Assembly (NCBI GenBank): GCA_023388235.1
Contig: JAEWGQ010000378.1
Span: 1 to 6,660 of the forward strand
DNA from: Actinomycetes bacterium
Lineage (GTDB): Bacteria; Actinomycetota; Actinomycetes; Actinomycetales; Cellulomonadaceae
Length of the DNA stretch: 6,660 bases
Direction: 5' to 3'
A program made the translations under genes and the position numbers. Position 1 is the first letter of the stretch. Each line of letters opens with the position of its first letter. Positions 1 to 6,217 of this stretch are shown here, piece by piece. The notes under the pieces were generated by a model. The model worked only from the letters and a program-made list of their open reading frames with translations, was not told the DNA's origin and did not search any database.

Positions 1-1254
1 CTCGCGCTGGGTCTCGAAGCCCTCGAGCCACTCGTTCGTGGTCGGGTCGAAGCCCTCGGGGTACTTGTAGTTGCCCTGCTCGTCGTACTCGGCCGCCATG
101 CCGTACAGCGCGGGGTCGAAGTCGTCCGACTCGGGGTCGAAGCCCTCGTTCGCCTGCTTGAGCGACAGCGAGATGCGGCGACGCTCCAGGTCGATGTCGA
201 TGACCTTGACGAACACGTCGTCGCCGACCTGCACGACCTGCTCCGGCACCTCGACGTGGCGCACGGCCAGCTCCGAGATGTGCACCAGGCCCTCGATGCC
301 GTCCTCGACGCGCACGAACGCACCGAACGGGACCAGCTTGGTGACCTTGCCGGGGACGACCTGGCCGATGGCGTGCGTCCGGGCGAACGCCTGCCACGGG
401 TCCTCCTGCGTCGCCTTCAGCGACAGCGAGACCCGCTCGCGGTCGAAGTCGACCTCGAGCACCTCGACCGTGACCTCCTGGCCGACCTCGACGACCTCGG
501 AGGGGTGGTCGATGTGCTTCCAGGAGAGCTCGGAGACGTGCACGAGCCCGTCCACGCCACCCAGGTCGACGAACGCACCGAAGTTGACGATCGAGGACAC
601 GACACCGGGGCGCACCTGGCCCTTCTGCAGGGTCTGCAGGAAGGTGGAGCGGACCTCGGACTGCGTCTGCTCGAGCCACGCCCGGCGCGACAGGACCACG
701 TTGTTGCGGTTCTTGTCGAGCTCGATGATCTTCGCCTCGATCTCCTTGCCGACGTACGGCTGGAGGTCGCGGACGCGCCGCATCTCGACGAGGGAGGCCG
801 GCAGGAAGCCGCGGAGGCCGATGTCGAGGATGAGGCCACCCTTGACCACCTCGATGACGGTGCCGGTGACGACGCCGTCCTCCTCCTTGATCTTCTCGAT
901 CGTGCCCCAGGCGCGCTCGTACTGGGCGCGCTTCTTGGACAGGATCAGACGACCCTCCTTGTCCTCCTTCTGGAGGACGAGGGCCTCGACCTCGTCACCG
1001 ACCTTGACGACCTCGCCCGGGTCCACGTCGTGCTTGATGGACAGCTCGCGGGACGGGATGACGCCCTCGGTCTTGTAGCCGATGTCGAGCAGGACCTCGT
1101 CGCGGTCGACCTTGACGATGGTGCCCTCGACGATGTCACCGTCGTTGAAGTACTTGATGGTGGCGTCGACGGCGGCGAGGAAGTCCTCGGCGGTGCCGAT
1201 GTCGTTGACCGCGACCTGCGGGGTGCCGGGCTTGGCGGGGGTGGAGATGCTCAT
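1..1254 (-). CDS. rpsA: 30S ribosomal protein S1, partial (C-terminus beyond left edge)
   Basis: Ribosomal protein S1 binds mRNA on the 30S subunit and helps translation initiation. The reading frame opens at ATG 1254-1252 (MSISTPAKPG...) and continues without a stop to base 1, giving 418 residues. Actinobacterial S1 proteins are usually about 480-500 residues, so roughly 70 are missing. Four S1 (OB-fold) repeats are visible at about residues 38-107, 125-191, 212-280 and 297-367. They show the usual signatures such as LLDIGYKTEGVIP, GAFVDLGGVDGLVHVSEL and GAFVRVEDGIEGLVHISEL, each ending in a V/I-x-LS box. An acidic, Tyr/Gly-containing tail begins at about 370. The fully conserved S1 domain spacing supports the start. 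A weak Shine-Dalgarno GGAG at 1266-1269 sits 11 nt upstream. A promoter and hairpin leader precede the gene. Identity is certain; only the 3' end is unseen. Confidence 0.98.
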   Translation of the reverse strand, partial: MSISTPAKPGTPQVAVNDIGTAEDFLAAVDATIKYFNDGDIVEGTIVKVDRDEVLLDIGYKTEGVIPSRELSIKHDVDPGEVVKVGDEVEALVLQKEDKEGRLILSKKRAQYERAWGTIEKIKEEDGVVTGTVIEVVKGGLILDIGLRGFLPASLVEMRRVRDLQPYVGKEIEAKIIELDKNRNNVVLSRRAWLEQTQSEVRSTFLQTLQKGQVRPGVVSSIVNFGAFVDLGGVDGLVHVSELSWKHIDHPSEVVEVGQEVTVEVLEVDFDRERVSLSLKATQEDPWQAFARTHAIGQVVPGKVTKLVPFGAFVRVEDGIEGLVHISELAVRHVEVPEQVVQVGDDVFVKVIDIDLERRRISLSLKQANEGFDPESDDFDPALYGMAAEYDEQGNYKYPEGFDPTTNEWLEGFETQRE

Positions 1255-1271
1255 GTAGGGATGGGCTCCGA

Positions 1272-1295
1272 TGCGGACAGTTGTCGTGCGGACAG
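1272..1295. repeat. 9-bp direct repeat in rpsA leader
   Basis: TGCGGACAG occurs at 1272-1280 and again at 1287-1295, a 15-bp period, inside the untranslated leader of rpsA just upstream of the weak Shine-Dalgarno. In the transcript this reads CUGUCCGCA twice. No known element is recognised. It may be a protein or S1 binding repeat, or chance in GC-rich DNA. Confidence 0.5.
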
Positions 1296-1297
1296 GG

Positions 1298-1342
1298 ATT
1301 CGGCGGTGGGCGACGCCCGGAGGGCACGCCACACCGCCGAAT
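1298..1342 (-). promoter_or_regulatory. Long stem-loop in rpsA 5' leader
   Basis: ATTCGGCGGTG at 1298-1308 is perfectly inverted at 1332-1342, an 11-bp stem. Inside it, 1309-1312 pairs with 1327-1330 and 1315-1318 with 1322-1325, closing on a 3-nt loop, with one bulge (1331) and a small internal loop. It begins directly after the -10 box of the rpsA promoter. A transcript starting at about 1337-1335 would lose only the outer few pairs and still carry a strong 5'-terminal hairpin. No U-tract follows on the minus strand, so it does not look like a classical intrinsic terminator. A role in mRNA stability or translational feedback on rpsA is inference; structured leaders mediating S1 autoregulation are known in enterobacteria. 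Confidence 0.6.
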
Positions 1343-1372
1343 ACCTTACCGGCCGCGGTGACGGCCGGTCAA
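1343..1372 (-). promoter_or_regulatory. Predicted housekeeping sigma promoter of rpsA
   Basis: Read on the minus strand, TTGACC (1372-1367) and TAAGGT (1348-1343) are separated by 18 bp. This is a good match to the actinobacterial SigA/HrdB consensus (TTGAC-, TANNNT). The expected transcription start is about 1337-1335, giving a leader of about 80 nt to the ATG at 1254. The -35 lies only 6 bp past the pfkA stop codon, so rpsA can be transcribed independently of pfkA. This is the best -35/-10 pair in the window. Confidence 0.7.
1348..1369. promoter_or_regulatory. 8-bp-arm palindrome filling the rpsA promoter spacer
   Basis: ACCGGCCG (1348-1355) and CGGCCGGT (1362-1369) are perfect inverted repeats with a 6-nt loop. 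The dyad spans from the last base of the -10 box to inside the -35 box, a position where a bound repressor would block RNA polymerase. It also lies 9 nt after the pfkA stop, so as RNA it could be a GC-only terminator for pfkA, but no U-tract follows it on the minus strand. Operator and terminator readings are both open. Confidence 0.5.
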
Positions 1373-1377
1373 AGCCG

Positions 1378-2403
1378 TCAGGCCAGGGCCCGGGCGACCT
1401 GCAGCAGGTCCGCCGGGACGCGCTTGACCTTGCCCGCGATCTCGGGCAGCGGGACCAGCACGACCTCCTCGCCGCGCAGCGCCGTCATGACGTTCGACTC
1501 GCCGCGGGCCAGGGCGTCGATCGCCGCCACGCCGAACCGGCTGCCGAGGATCCGGTCGGCCGGGACCGGGCTGCCGCCGCGCTGGACGTGGCCCAGCACG
1601 GTGACCCGGGTGTCGAACCCGGTGCGCTGCTCGATCTCCGCCTTGACCCGCGCGGTGATGGCGCCGGCCACGATCTCGCCGAACTGGCCCACCGGGGCCT
1701 CGTAGGACATCGAGGTGCCCTCGGCGGGCACGGCGCCCTCGGCCACCACGACGATCGAGAAGTTCGCGTGCGCGCGGTGCCGGTGCTTGAGGAACTTGAT
1801 GACCTTGTCGATGTCGAACGGCTCCTCCGGGGCCAGCACGACCTCGGCGCCGCCCGCGATGCCCGCGGTGACGGCGATCCAGCCGGCGCTGCGCCCCATG
1901 ACCTCGACGATCATCACGCGGTTGTGCGACTCGGCGGTGGTGTGCACCCGGTCGATCGCCTCGGTCGCGATCTCGACCGCGGTCTCGAAGCCGATGGACC
2001 GGTCGGTGCCCCAGACGTCGTTGTCGATCGTCTTGGGGATCGCGACGATCTTCACGCCCGCCTCCGCGACCTTCGACGCCGCGTGCAGGGTGCCGTCGCC
2101 GCCGATGCAGATCAGCGCCTCGATCCGCTCGGCCTCCAGCGTCGCCAGGACGCCGTCCATCCCGCCGTTCGAGGAGTGCGGGTGGTACCGGGCGGTGCCG
2201 AGCAGCGTGCCGCCGCTGGGCAGCACGTTGCGGATGTGGTTGCGGGTCAGCGGCACGATGTCGCCGTCCACCACCCCGCGCCAGCCGTTGCGGAAGCCGA
2301 TGATGGAGTGCCCGTACTCCCCCTCGCCCCGCTTGACGACCGCCCGGATCGCCGCGTTCAGACCGGGGACGTCGCCACCACCGGTGAGCAGTCCGACTCG
2401 CAC
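1378..2403 (-). CDS. pfkA: 6-phosphofructokinase (group III / mixed-substrate type)
   Basis: This cytoplasmic enzyme phosphorylates fructose 6-phosphate to fructose 1,6-bisphosphate in glycolysis. It is 341 residues with a GTG start at 2403 chosen for its strong AAGGAG site. Motifs appear at the same numbers as in the E. coli enzyme: nucleotide loop TGGGDVPGLN at 7-16, R72 in GTARYHP, GGDGT at 101-105, catalytic PKTIDND at 123-129 (D127), MGR at 169-171, E222 in AEGA and LGHVQRGG at 270-277. Substrate choice in the family depends on residues 104 and 124. Here 104 is Gly (ATP-type) while 124 is Lys (PPi-type), the combination known in actinobacterial mixed-group enzymes. ATP use is the likelier reading but is inferred. 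The protein ends ...VARALA. It lies between the divergent methyltransferase and rpsA, with its own probable promoter. The length is complete and no defects are seen. Confidence 0.97.
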   Translation of the reverse strand: MRVGLLTGGGDVPGLNAAIRAVVKRGEGEYGHSIIGFRNGWRGVVDGDIVPLTRNHIRNVLPSGGTLLGTARYHPHSSNGGMDGVLATLEAERIEALICIGGDGTLHAASKVAEAGVKIVAIPKTIDNDVWGTDRSIGFETAVEIATEAIDRVHTTAESHNRVMIVEVMGRSAGWIAVTAGIAGGAEVVLAPEEPFDIDKVIKFLKHRHRAHANFSIVVVAEGAVPAEGTSMSYEAPVGQFGEIVAGAITARVKAEIEQRTGFDTRVTVLGHVQRGGSPVPADRILGSRFGVAAIDALARGESNVMTALRGEEVVLVPLPEIAGKVKRVPADLLQVARALA

Positions 2404-2411
2404 GCTGAGGT

Positions 2412-2417
2412 CTCCTT
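2412..2417 (-). promoter_or_regulatory. Shine-Dalgarno site of pfkA
   Basis: On the minus strand AAGGAG lies 8 nt before the GTG at 2403, which fixes that codon as the pfkA start. It is the only near-consensus ribosome binding site seen in the window. Confidence 0.85.
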
Positions 2418-2463
2418 CATCCGAGGGTGGGGGTGGGCCGCGGCACCGTCGCGCGACCTGCCC

Positions 2464-2469
2464 AGGCTA
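2464..2469 (-). promoter_or_regulatory. Candidate -10 box of pfkA
   Basis: TAGCCT on the minus strand matches TANNNT. It would start transcription near 2457, leaving a leader of about 55 nt. No good -35 is found at 17-18 bp (CACGGG or TCACGG at best). A perfect 10-bp palindrome, GTCGCGCGAC, lies at 2448-2457, at or just after the predicted start, where an operator could sit; it could also be chance at this GC content. Confidence 0.4.
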
Positions 2470-2521
2470 TCGGCACGGCGCGCAGCCCCGTGAGCCGGAG
2501 GTCCCGGGGCGGGCGTCGGGC

Positions 2522-2527
2522 TACCGT
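2522..2527 (+). promoter_or_regulatory. Candidate -10 box for a leaderless methyltransferase transcript
   Basis: TACCGT matches TANNNT and is followed after 7 bp by the GTG at 2535. That is the spacing expected if transcription begins on the start codon itself, which is common in actinobacteria. No convincing -35 is seen. The nearest purine-rich site, GGAGGT at 2497-2502, is too far upstream of the start (about 32 nt) to act as a Shine-Dalgarno. Confidence 0.45.
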
Positions 2528-2534
2528 CGTGCCG

Positions 2535-3401
2535 GTGACCACCGACGAGACGCCCGGTCCGCAGCTCGCCGCCGCGGGGTACCGCGACGTGCCCCCGGCC
2601 GCCGCCGAGGGGGCCGGGCGCCGCTGGTGGGACGCCAACGCCGCCGACTACCTCGACGAGCACGGGGCGTTCCTCGGGGACGACGACTTCCTGTGGTGCC
2701 CCGAGGGCCTGCGGGAGTCCGAGGCGCACCTGCTCGGGGACGTGGCGGGCCGCCGGGTGCTCGAGGTGGGCGCCGGGGCCGCGCAGTGCTCCCGGTGGCT
2801 CGCGGCGCGCGGCGCCCGGGTGGTGGCGACCGACGTGTCCGCCGGCATGCTGCACGCCGCCGCCGCGGTCGACCGCGCCCGGGCGGCGGACGCGGGCCGG
2901 GAGGCGGGCCCCGTCGCCGGGCGGGCCGTGGCCGTCCCCCTGGTGCAGGCGGACGCGCGGGCGCTGCCGTTCCCGGACGCGTCGTTCGACGTGGTGTTCA
3001 CCGCGTACGGGGCGATCCCGTTCGTGCCGGACGCCCGCCGGGTGCACGCCGAGGCCGCGCGCGTGCTGCGGCCGGGCGGCCGCTGGGTCTGCTCGGTGAC
3101 GCACCCCGTGCGCTGGGCGTTCCCCGACGACCCGGGGCCCCGCGGGCTCACCGCCGAGCGCTCGTACTTCGACCGCCGGCCCTACGTCGAGTCCGACGAG
3201 CAGGGCCGCGTGCTGTACGCCGAGTACCACCGCACGCTCGGCGACCACGTCGCGGACGTGGTCGGCGCCGGGCTGGTGCTCGACGCGCTGGTCGAGCCGG
3301 AGTGGCCCGAGGGGCACGACCGGACGTGGGGCGGCTGGAGCCCGCTGCGCGGCCGGCTGCTGCCGGGCACGGCGGTGCTCGTGGCGCACCGCCCGGCGTA
3401 G
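2535..3401 (+). CDS. Class I SAM-dependent methyltransferase, substrate unknown
   Basis: A 288-residue protein (from GTG 2535) with a Rossmann methyltransferase core. Motif I VLEVGAGAAQCS lies at about 75-86, the acidic end of strand 2 is ATD with D100, motif II QADARALPFPDASFDVVF at 138-155, and the strand-5 region LRPGGRW at 178-184. The N-terminal RRWWDANAADYLDEHG segment and the C-terminal WGGWSPLRGRLLPG tail resemble an actinobacterial family I recall only as generic methyltransferases, so no substrate is given. No signal peptide or membrane helix is seen; it should be cytoplasmic. The frame is open back to ATG 2427, but the first about 36 codons look non-coding (Arg-rich, no RBS). GTG 2529 is an alternative start. 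GTG 2535 is preferred because of its spacing from TACCGT. It is divergent from pfkA and convergent with polA, so it has its own transcript. Confidence 0.9.
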   Translation: MTTDETPGPQLAAAGYRDVPPAAAEGAGRRWWDANAADYLDEHGAFLGDDDFLWCPEGLRESEAHLLGDVAGRRVLEVGAGAAQCSRWLAARGARVVATDVSAGMLHAAAAVDRARAADAGREAGPVAGRAVAVPLVQADARALPFPDASFDVVFTAYGAIPFVPDARRVHAEAARVLRPGGRWVCSVTHPVRWAFPDDPGPRGLTAERSYFDRRPYVESDEQGRVLYAEYHRTLGDHVADVVGAGLVLDALVEPEWPEGHDRTWGGWSPLRGRLLPGTAVLVAHRPA

Positions 3402-3403
3402 CC

Positions 3404-3432
3404 CCGCCGGGCGGTGCGGGACCGCCCGGCGG
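3404..3432. terminator. Strong hairpin between converging methyltransferase and polA
   Basis: CCGCCGGGCGGT (3404-3415) and ACCGCCCGGCGG (3421-3432) form a perfect 12-bp stem with a 5-nt loop, starting 2 nt after the methyltransferase TAG. No T-run follows on either strand, as is common for GC-rich actinobacterial terminators. Its location between two convergent genes suggests a terminator acting on the plus strand and perhaps on both. Confidence 0.6.
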
Positions 3433-3451
3433 TGCGGGACAGCCCGGCGGT
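3407..3451. repeat. 18-bp tandem repeat, about 2.5 copies
   Basis: Units at 3407-3424 and 3425-3442 match at 16 of 18 positions (shared core GGCGGTGCGGGAC), and a third begins CCCGGCGGT at 3443-3451 before diverging. The repeats overlap the terminator hairpin, so duplicated arms could form alternative stems. It is probably slippage-derived. Confidence 0.6.
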
Positions 3452-3453
3452 CA

Positions 3454-3473
3454 GGGCCGGCCGGGGTCGGCCC
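3454..3473 (-). terminator. Possible polA terminator hairpin
   Basis: GGGCCG (3454-3459) and CGGCCC (3468-3473) form a 6-bp GC-only stem with an 8-nt loop, 16 nt beyond the polA stop on the minus strand. No U-tract follows. It is weak evidence in sequence this GC-rich; the larger hairpin at 3404-3432 may serve polA as well. Confidence 0.3.
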
Positions 3474-3489
3474 GGCGCCCGCGGGGCGG

Positions 3490-6198
3490 TCAGTGCCCGG
3501 CGGCGTGCCAGCTCTCGCCCACGCCGACCGACACGTCCAGCGGCACCGACAGGTCGTACGCGGAGCCCATCTGCTCGCGCACCAGCGCCTCGACGGCCTC
3601 GCGCTCGCCCGGGGCGACCTCCAGCACGAGCTCGTCGTGCACCTGCAGCAGCATCCGGGACGCGAGGCCCTGGGCGTCCAGCTCGCGCTGCACGCCCAGC
3701 ATGGCGAGCTTGATGAGGTCGGCCGCGCTGCCCTGGATCGGGGCGTTGAGGGCCATCCGCTCCGCGGCCTCGCGGCGCACCCGGTTGTCGCTCGTGAGGT
3801 CCGGCAGGTACCGGCGCCGGCCGAGGATCGTCGCGGTGTACCCCGTGGCCCGGGCCTCGGCGGCCACGCCCTCGAGGTAGTCGCGCACGCCGCCGAACCG
3901 GGAGAAGTAGTCGCGCATGAGCGCCGACGCCTCGCCGACGTCGATCTTCAGCTGCTGGGACAGCCCGTAGGACGACAGCCCGTAGGCCAGGCCGTAGGAC
4001 ATCGCCTTGATCTTGGACCGCTGCGCGCTCGTGACCTCGTCGGTCGGGACGCCGAACACCCGCGAGCCGACGTAGGAGTGCAGGTCCTCCCCCGCGGTGA
4101 ACGCCTCGATCAGCCCGGCGTCGCCGGACAGGTGCGCCATGATCCGCATCTCGATCTGCGAGTAGTCGGCCGTCAGCAGCGTCTCGTAGCCGGCGCCGAC
4201 GACGAACGCCCGGCGGATCTGGCGGCCCGCCTCGGTGCGGATCGGGATGTTCTGCAGGTTCGGGTCGGTCGACGACAGCCGCCCGGTCGCCGCGATCGTC
4301 TGCTGGAACGTCGTGTGGATCCGCCCGTCGGGCGCCACCGAGCGGAGCAGGCCCTCGACCGTCTGCCGCAGCCGGATGGCGTCGCGGTGCGCGAGCAGGT
4401 GCTCCAGGAACGGGTGCCCGGTGCGGGCGAACAGGTCCGCCAGGGCGTTGGCGTCCGTGGTGTACCCGGTCTTCGTGCGCTTGGTCTTCGGCATGTCGAG
4501 CTGGTCGAACAGCACCTCCTGCAGCTGCTTCGGCGAGCCGAGGTTCACCTCCCGCCCGATCGCGTCGTACGCCTCGCCCGCGGCGCGCTGCACCGCGCTG
4601 TCGTACTCCTTCTCCAGCGCGGACAGGTAGCCGGCGTCGGCGGCGATGCCCACGTGCTCCATGCGCTCGAGCACGCCCTCCAGCGGGAGCTCGACGTCGC
4701 GCAGCAGGTGCTCGGCACCCCGGTCGGCGAGCTGCGCGTCCAGCACGTCCACGAGGTCGAGCACGGCGGCGGCGCGCACCGCGCCGCGCGCCCCCTCCTG
4801 CGAGCCCTCGAGGTCCAGGTCGAGCGCCCCCTGCCCCGACTCGTCGGCGACCGCGCCGAGCTCGCGGCGCAGGTAGCCGATCGCCAGGTCGGACAGGTCG
4901 TAGCCCCGGCGGTCGGGCTGCAGCAGGTACGCGCCCAGCTCGGTGTCGAACTCGACGCCCGCCAGGGTCAGCCCGCGGCCGGCGAGCGCGTGCCACGCCT
5001 CCTTGGCCGCGTGCAGCACCTTCGGCTGCGCCGGGTCGGCCAGCCACGCCGCCAGCGCCGCCTCGTCCTCCGGCGCGACCTGCGCGAGGTCGTACGCCAC
5101 GGCCTCGTCGCCGACCACGAGGGCGATCCCCCACGCGTCGCCGCCGGCCGGGGACGCCGAGCCCTGCACGTCCACCGCGGTGCGCGCGCCCGCGTGCCGC
5201 TCGAGCCACGCCGCCAGGCCGCCGTCCACGGGCGTGACCACGACGGGCCCCTCCGCCGGGCCGGCGACCTCGCCGCCCGCGTCGCCCTCGCCCGGGAGCA
5301 TCGCGAACAGCCGGTCGCGCAGGGTGCGGAACTCCAGCTCGTCGAGGATGGTGTGCAGCGCCTCGCGGTCCCACGGGCGCGCCGCGAGGTCCTCGGGGCC
5401 CAGCGGGAGCTCGAGGTCGTCCAGCAGCCGGTTGAGCTGCCGGTTCAGCAGCACCTGGTCCAGGTGCGCGCGCAGGGACTCCCCCGCCTTGCCGGTGATC
5501 CGGTCGACGCTCGCCACGACGCCCGGCAGGCCGTCGTACGTCGTGATCCACTTCGCGGCGGTCTTCGGGCCCACGCCCGGGACGCCGGGCAGGTTGTCCG
5601 ACGACTCGCCGACCAGCGCCGCGATGTCCGGGTAGCGGGCCGGCGGCACGCCGTACTTCGCCTCGACGGCCTCGGGCGTCATCCGCGCGAGCTCGGACAC
5701 GCCCTTCACCGGGTACAGCACGGTGACCTGGTCGTCGACGAGCTGCAGCGAGTCGCGGTCGCCGGAGCAGATGAGCACCTGCATGCCCTCCGCCGCGCCC
5801 TGCCGGGCGAGCGTCGCGAGGATGTCGTCGGCCTCGAACCCCGGCTTGTCGAGCGTCGGGATGTGCATCGTCTCGAGCACCTGCTTGATGACCTCGACCT
5901 GGCCGCGGAACGGCTCCGGCGACGCCGAGCGGTTGGCCTTGTACTCCTCGTACCGCTCGGTGCGGAACGTCGTCCGCCCGGCGTCGAACGCGACCGCGAC
6001 GTGCGTCGGCTCCTCGTCCCGGAGCAGGTTCGCGAGCATCGACACGAACCCGAAGACGGCGTTGGTGGGCTGGCCGGTCGAGGTGGCGAACTTGTCGACC
6101 GGGAGGGCGAAGAACGCCCGGTACGCCATCGAGTGGCCGTCCACCAGGAGCAGCCGTGCGGTCCCGCCGCCCGGGAGGTGTCGCGTCGCGTCAGTCAC
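3490..6198 (-). CDS. polA: DNA polymerase I
   Basis: DNA polymerase I fills gaps and removes RNA primers during replication and repair. It is 902 residues from GTG 6198 (the frame extends to GTG 6228, 912 residues; ATG 6219 is also possible). GTG 6198 is chosen because TAGGTT lies 7 bp upstream, fitting a leaderless transcript. The 5' nuclease domain covers about 14-300, with LLLVDGHS (D20), GFEADD (120-125), SGDRDS (145-150) and the DNLPGVPGVGPKTAAKW helix-hairpin at 201-217. The 3'-5' exonuclease domain, about 318-500, is degenerate. The first metal motif reads VDVQ (D343, with Gln345 where E. coli has Glu357), and the region aligning to Asp424 has Ala, so proofreading is probably absent, as in mycobacterial PolA. 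The polymerase domain, about 505-902, has motif A TADYSQIE (D678), the O-helix K731...Y735...Y739 and motif C QVHDE (D855). It is convergent with the methyltransferase and divergent from the thioesterase. Confidence 0.98.
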   Translation of the reverse strand: MTDATRHLPGGGTARLLLVDGHSMAYRAFFALPVDKFATSTGQPTNAVFGFVSMLANLLRDEEPTHVAVAFDAGRTTFRTERYEEYKANRSASPEPFRGQVEVIKQVLETMHIPTLDKPGFEADDILATLARQGAAEGMQVLICSGDRDSLQLVDDQVTVLYPVKGVSELARMTPEAVEAKYGVPPARYPDIAALVGESSDNLPGVPGVGPKTAAKWITTYDGLPGVVASVDRITGKAGESLRAHLDQVLLNRQLNRLLDDLELPLGPEDLAARPWDREALHTILDELEFRTLRDRLFAMLPGEGDAGGEVAGPAEGPVVVTPVDGGLAAWLERHAGARTAVDVQGSASPAGGDAWGIALVVGDEAVAYDLAQVAPEDEAALAAWLADPAQPKVLHAAKEAWHALAGRGLTLAGVEFDTELGAYLLQPDRRGYDLSDLAIGYLRRELGAVADESGQGALDLDLEGSQEGARGAVRAAAVLDLVDVLDAQLADRGAEHLLRDVELPLEGVLERMEHVGIAADAGYLSALEKEYDSAVQRAAGEAYDAIGREVNLGSPKQLQEVLFDQLDMPKTKRTKTGYTTDANALADLFARTGHPFLEHLLAHRDAIRLRQTVEGLLRSVAPDGRIHTTFQQTIAATGRLSSTDPNLQNIPIRTEAGRQIRRAFVVGAGYETLLTADYSQIEMRIMAHLSGDAGLIEAFTAGEDLHSYVGSRVFGVPTDEVTSAQRSKIKAMSYGLAYGLSSYGLSQQLKIDVGEASALMRDYFSRFGGVRDYLEGVAAEARATGYTATILGRRRYLPDLTSDNRVRREAAERMALNAPIQGSAADLIKLAMLGVQRELDAQGLASRMLLQVHDELVLEVAPGEREAVEALVREQMGSAYDLSVPLDVSVGVGESWHAAGH

Positions 6199-6205
6199 GG
6201 GTGCC

Positions 6206-6211
6206 AACCTA
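6206..6211 (-). promoter_or_regulatory. Candidate -10 box of polA (leaderless)
   Basis: TAGGTT on the minus strand fits TANNNT and is followed by 7 bp and then GTG at 6198, so transcription would start at or next to the start codon. No Shine-Dalgarno precedes any of the possible polA starts, and no clear -35 is seen (GGGCCG at 17 bp). The box lies in the 19-bp gap between polA and the divergent thioesterase. Confidence 0.5.
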
Positions 6212-6217
6212 TCGGTC

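Noticed and set aside
1298..1369. Reading the two inverted repeats after pfkA as a tandem intrinsic terminator.
   Set aside because: Neither is followed by a U-tract on the minus strand, and a good promoter overlaps the first, so promoter/leader structure is preferred. Termination is not excluded.
256..2493. A 745-codon plus-strand open frame across rpsA and pfkA.
   Set aside because: It is antisense to two certain genes. Its Asp/Leu/Val/Arg-heavy translation is what the complement of GC-rich codons gives, no domain is recognisable, and it spans the intergenic control region.
2358..3389. A 343-codon minus-strand frame opposite the methyltransferase.
   Set aside because: It is His/Arg/Pro/Gly-rich antisense translation, whereas the plus strand has clear methyltransferase motifs.
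1715..3880. A 721-codon plus-strand open frame over pfkA, the methyltransferase and the polA 3' end.
   Set aside because: It crosses three real genes in the wrong frame or strand and shows low-complexity, Arg-rich composition.
3182..5551. A 789-codon minus-strand open frame inside polA and the end of the methyltransferase.
   Set aside because: It is a shifted frame of polA with an Arg/Gly/Ala/Pro-rich translation and no domains. The polA frame is unambiguous.
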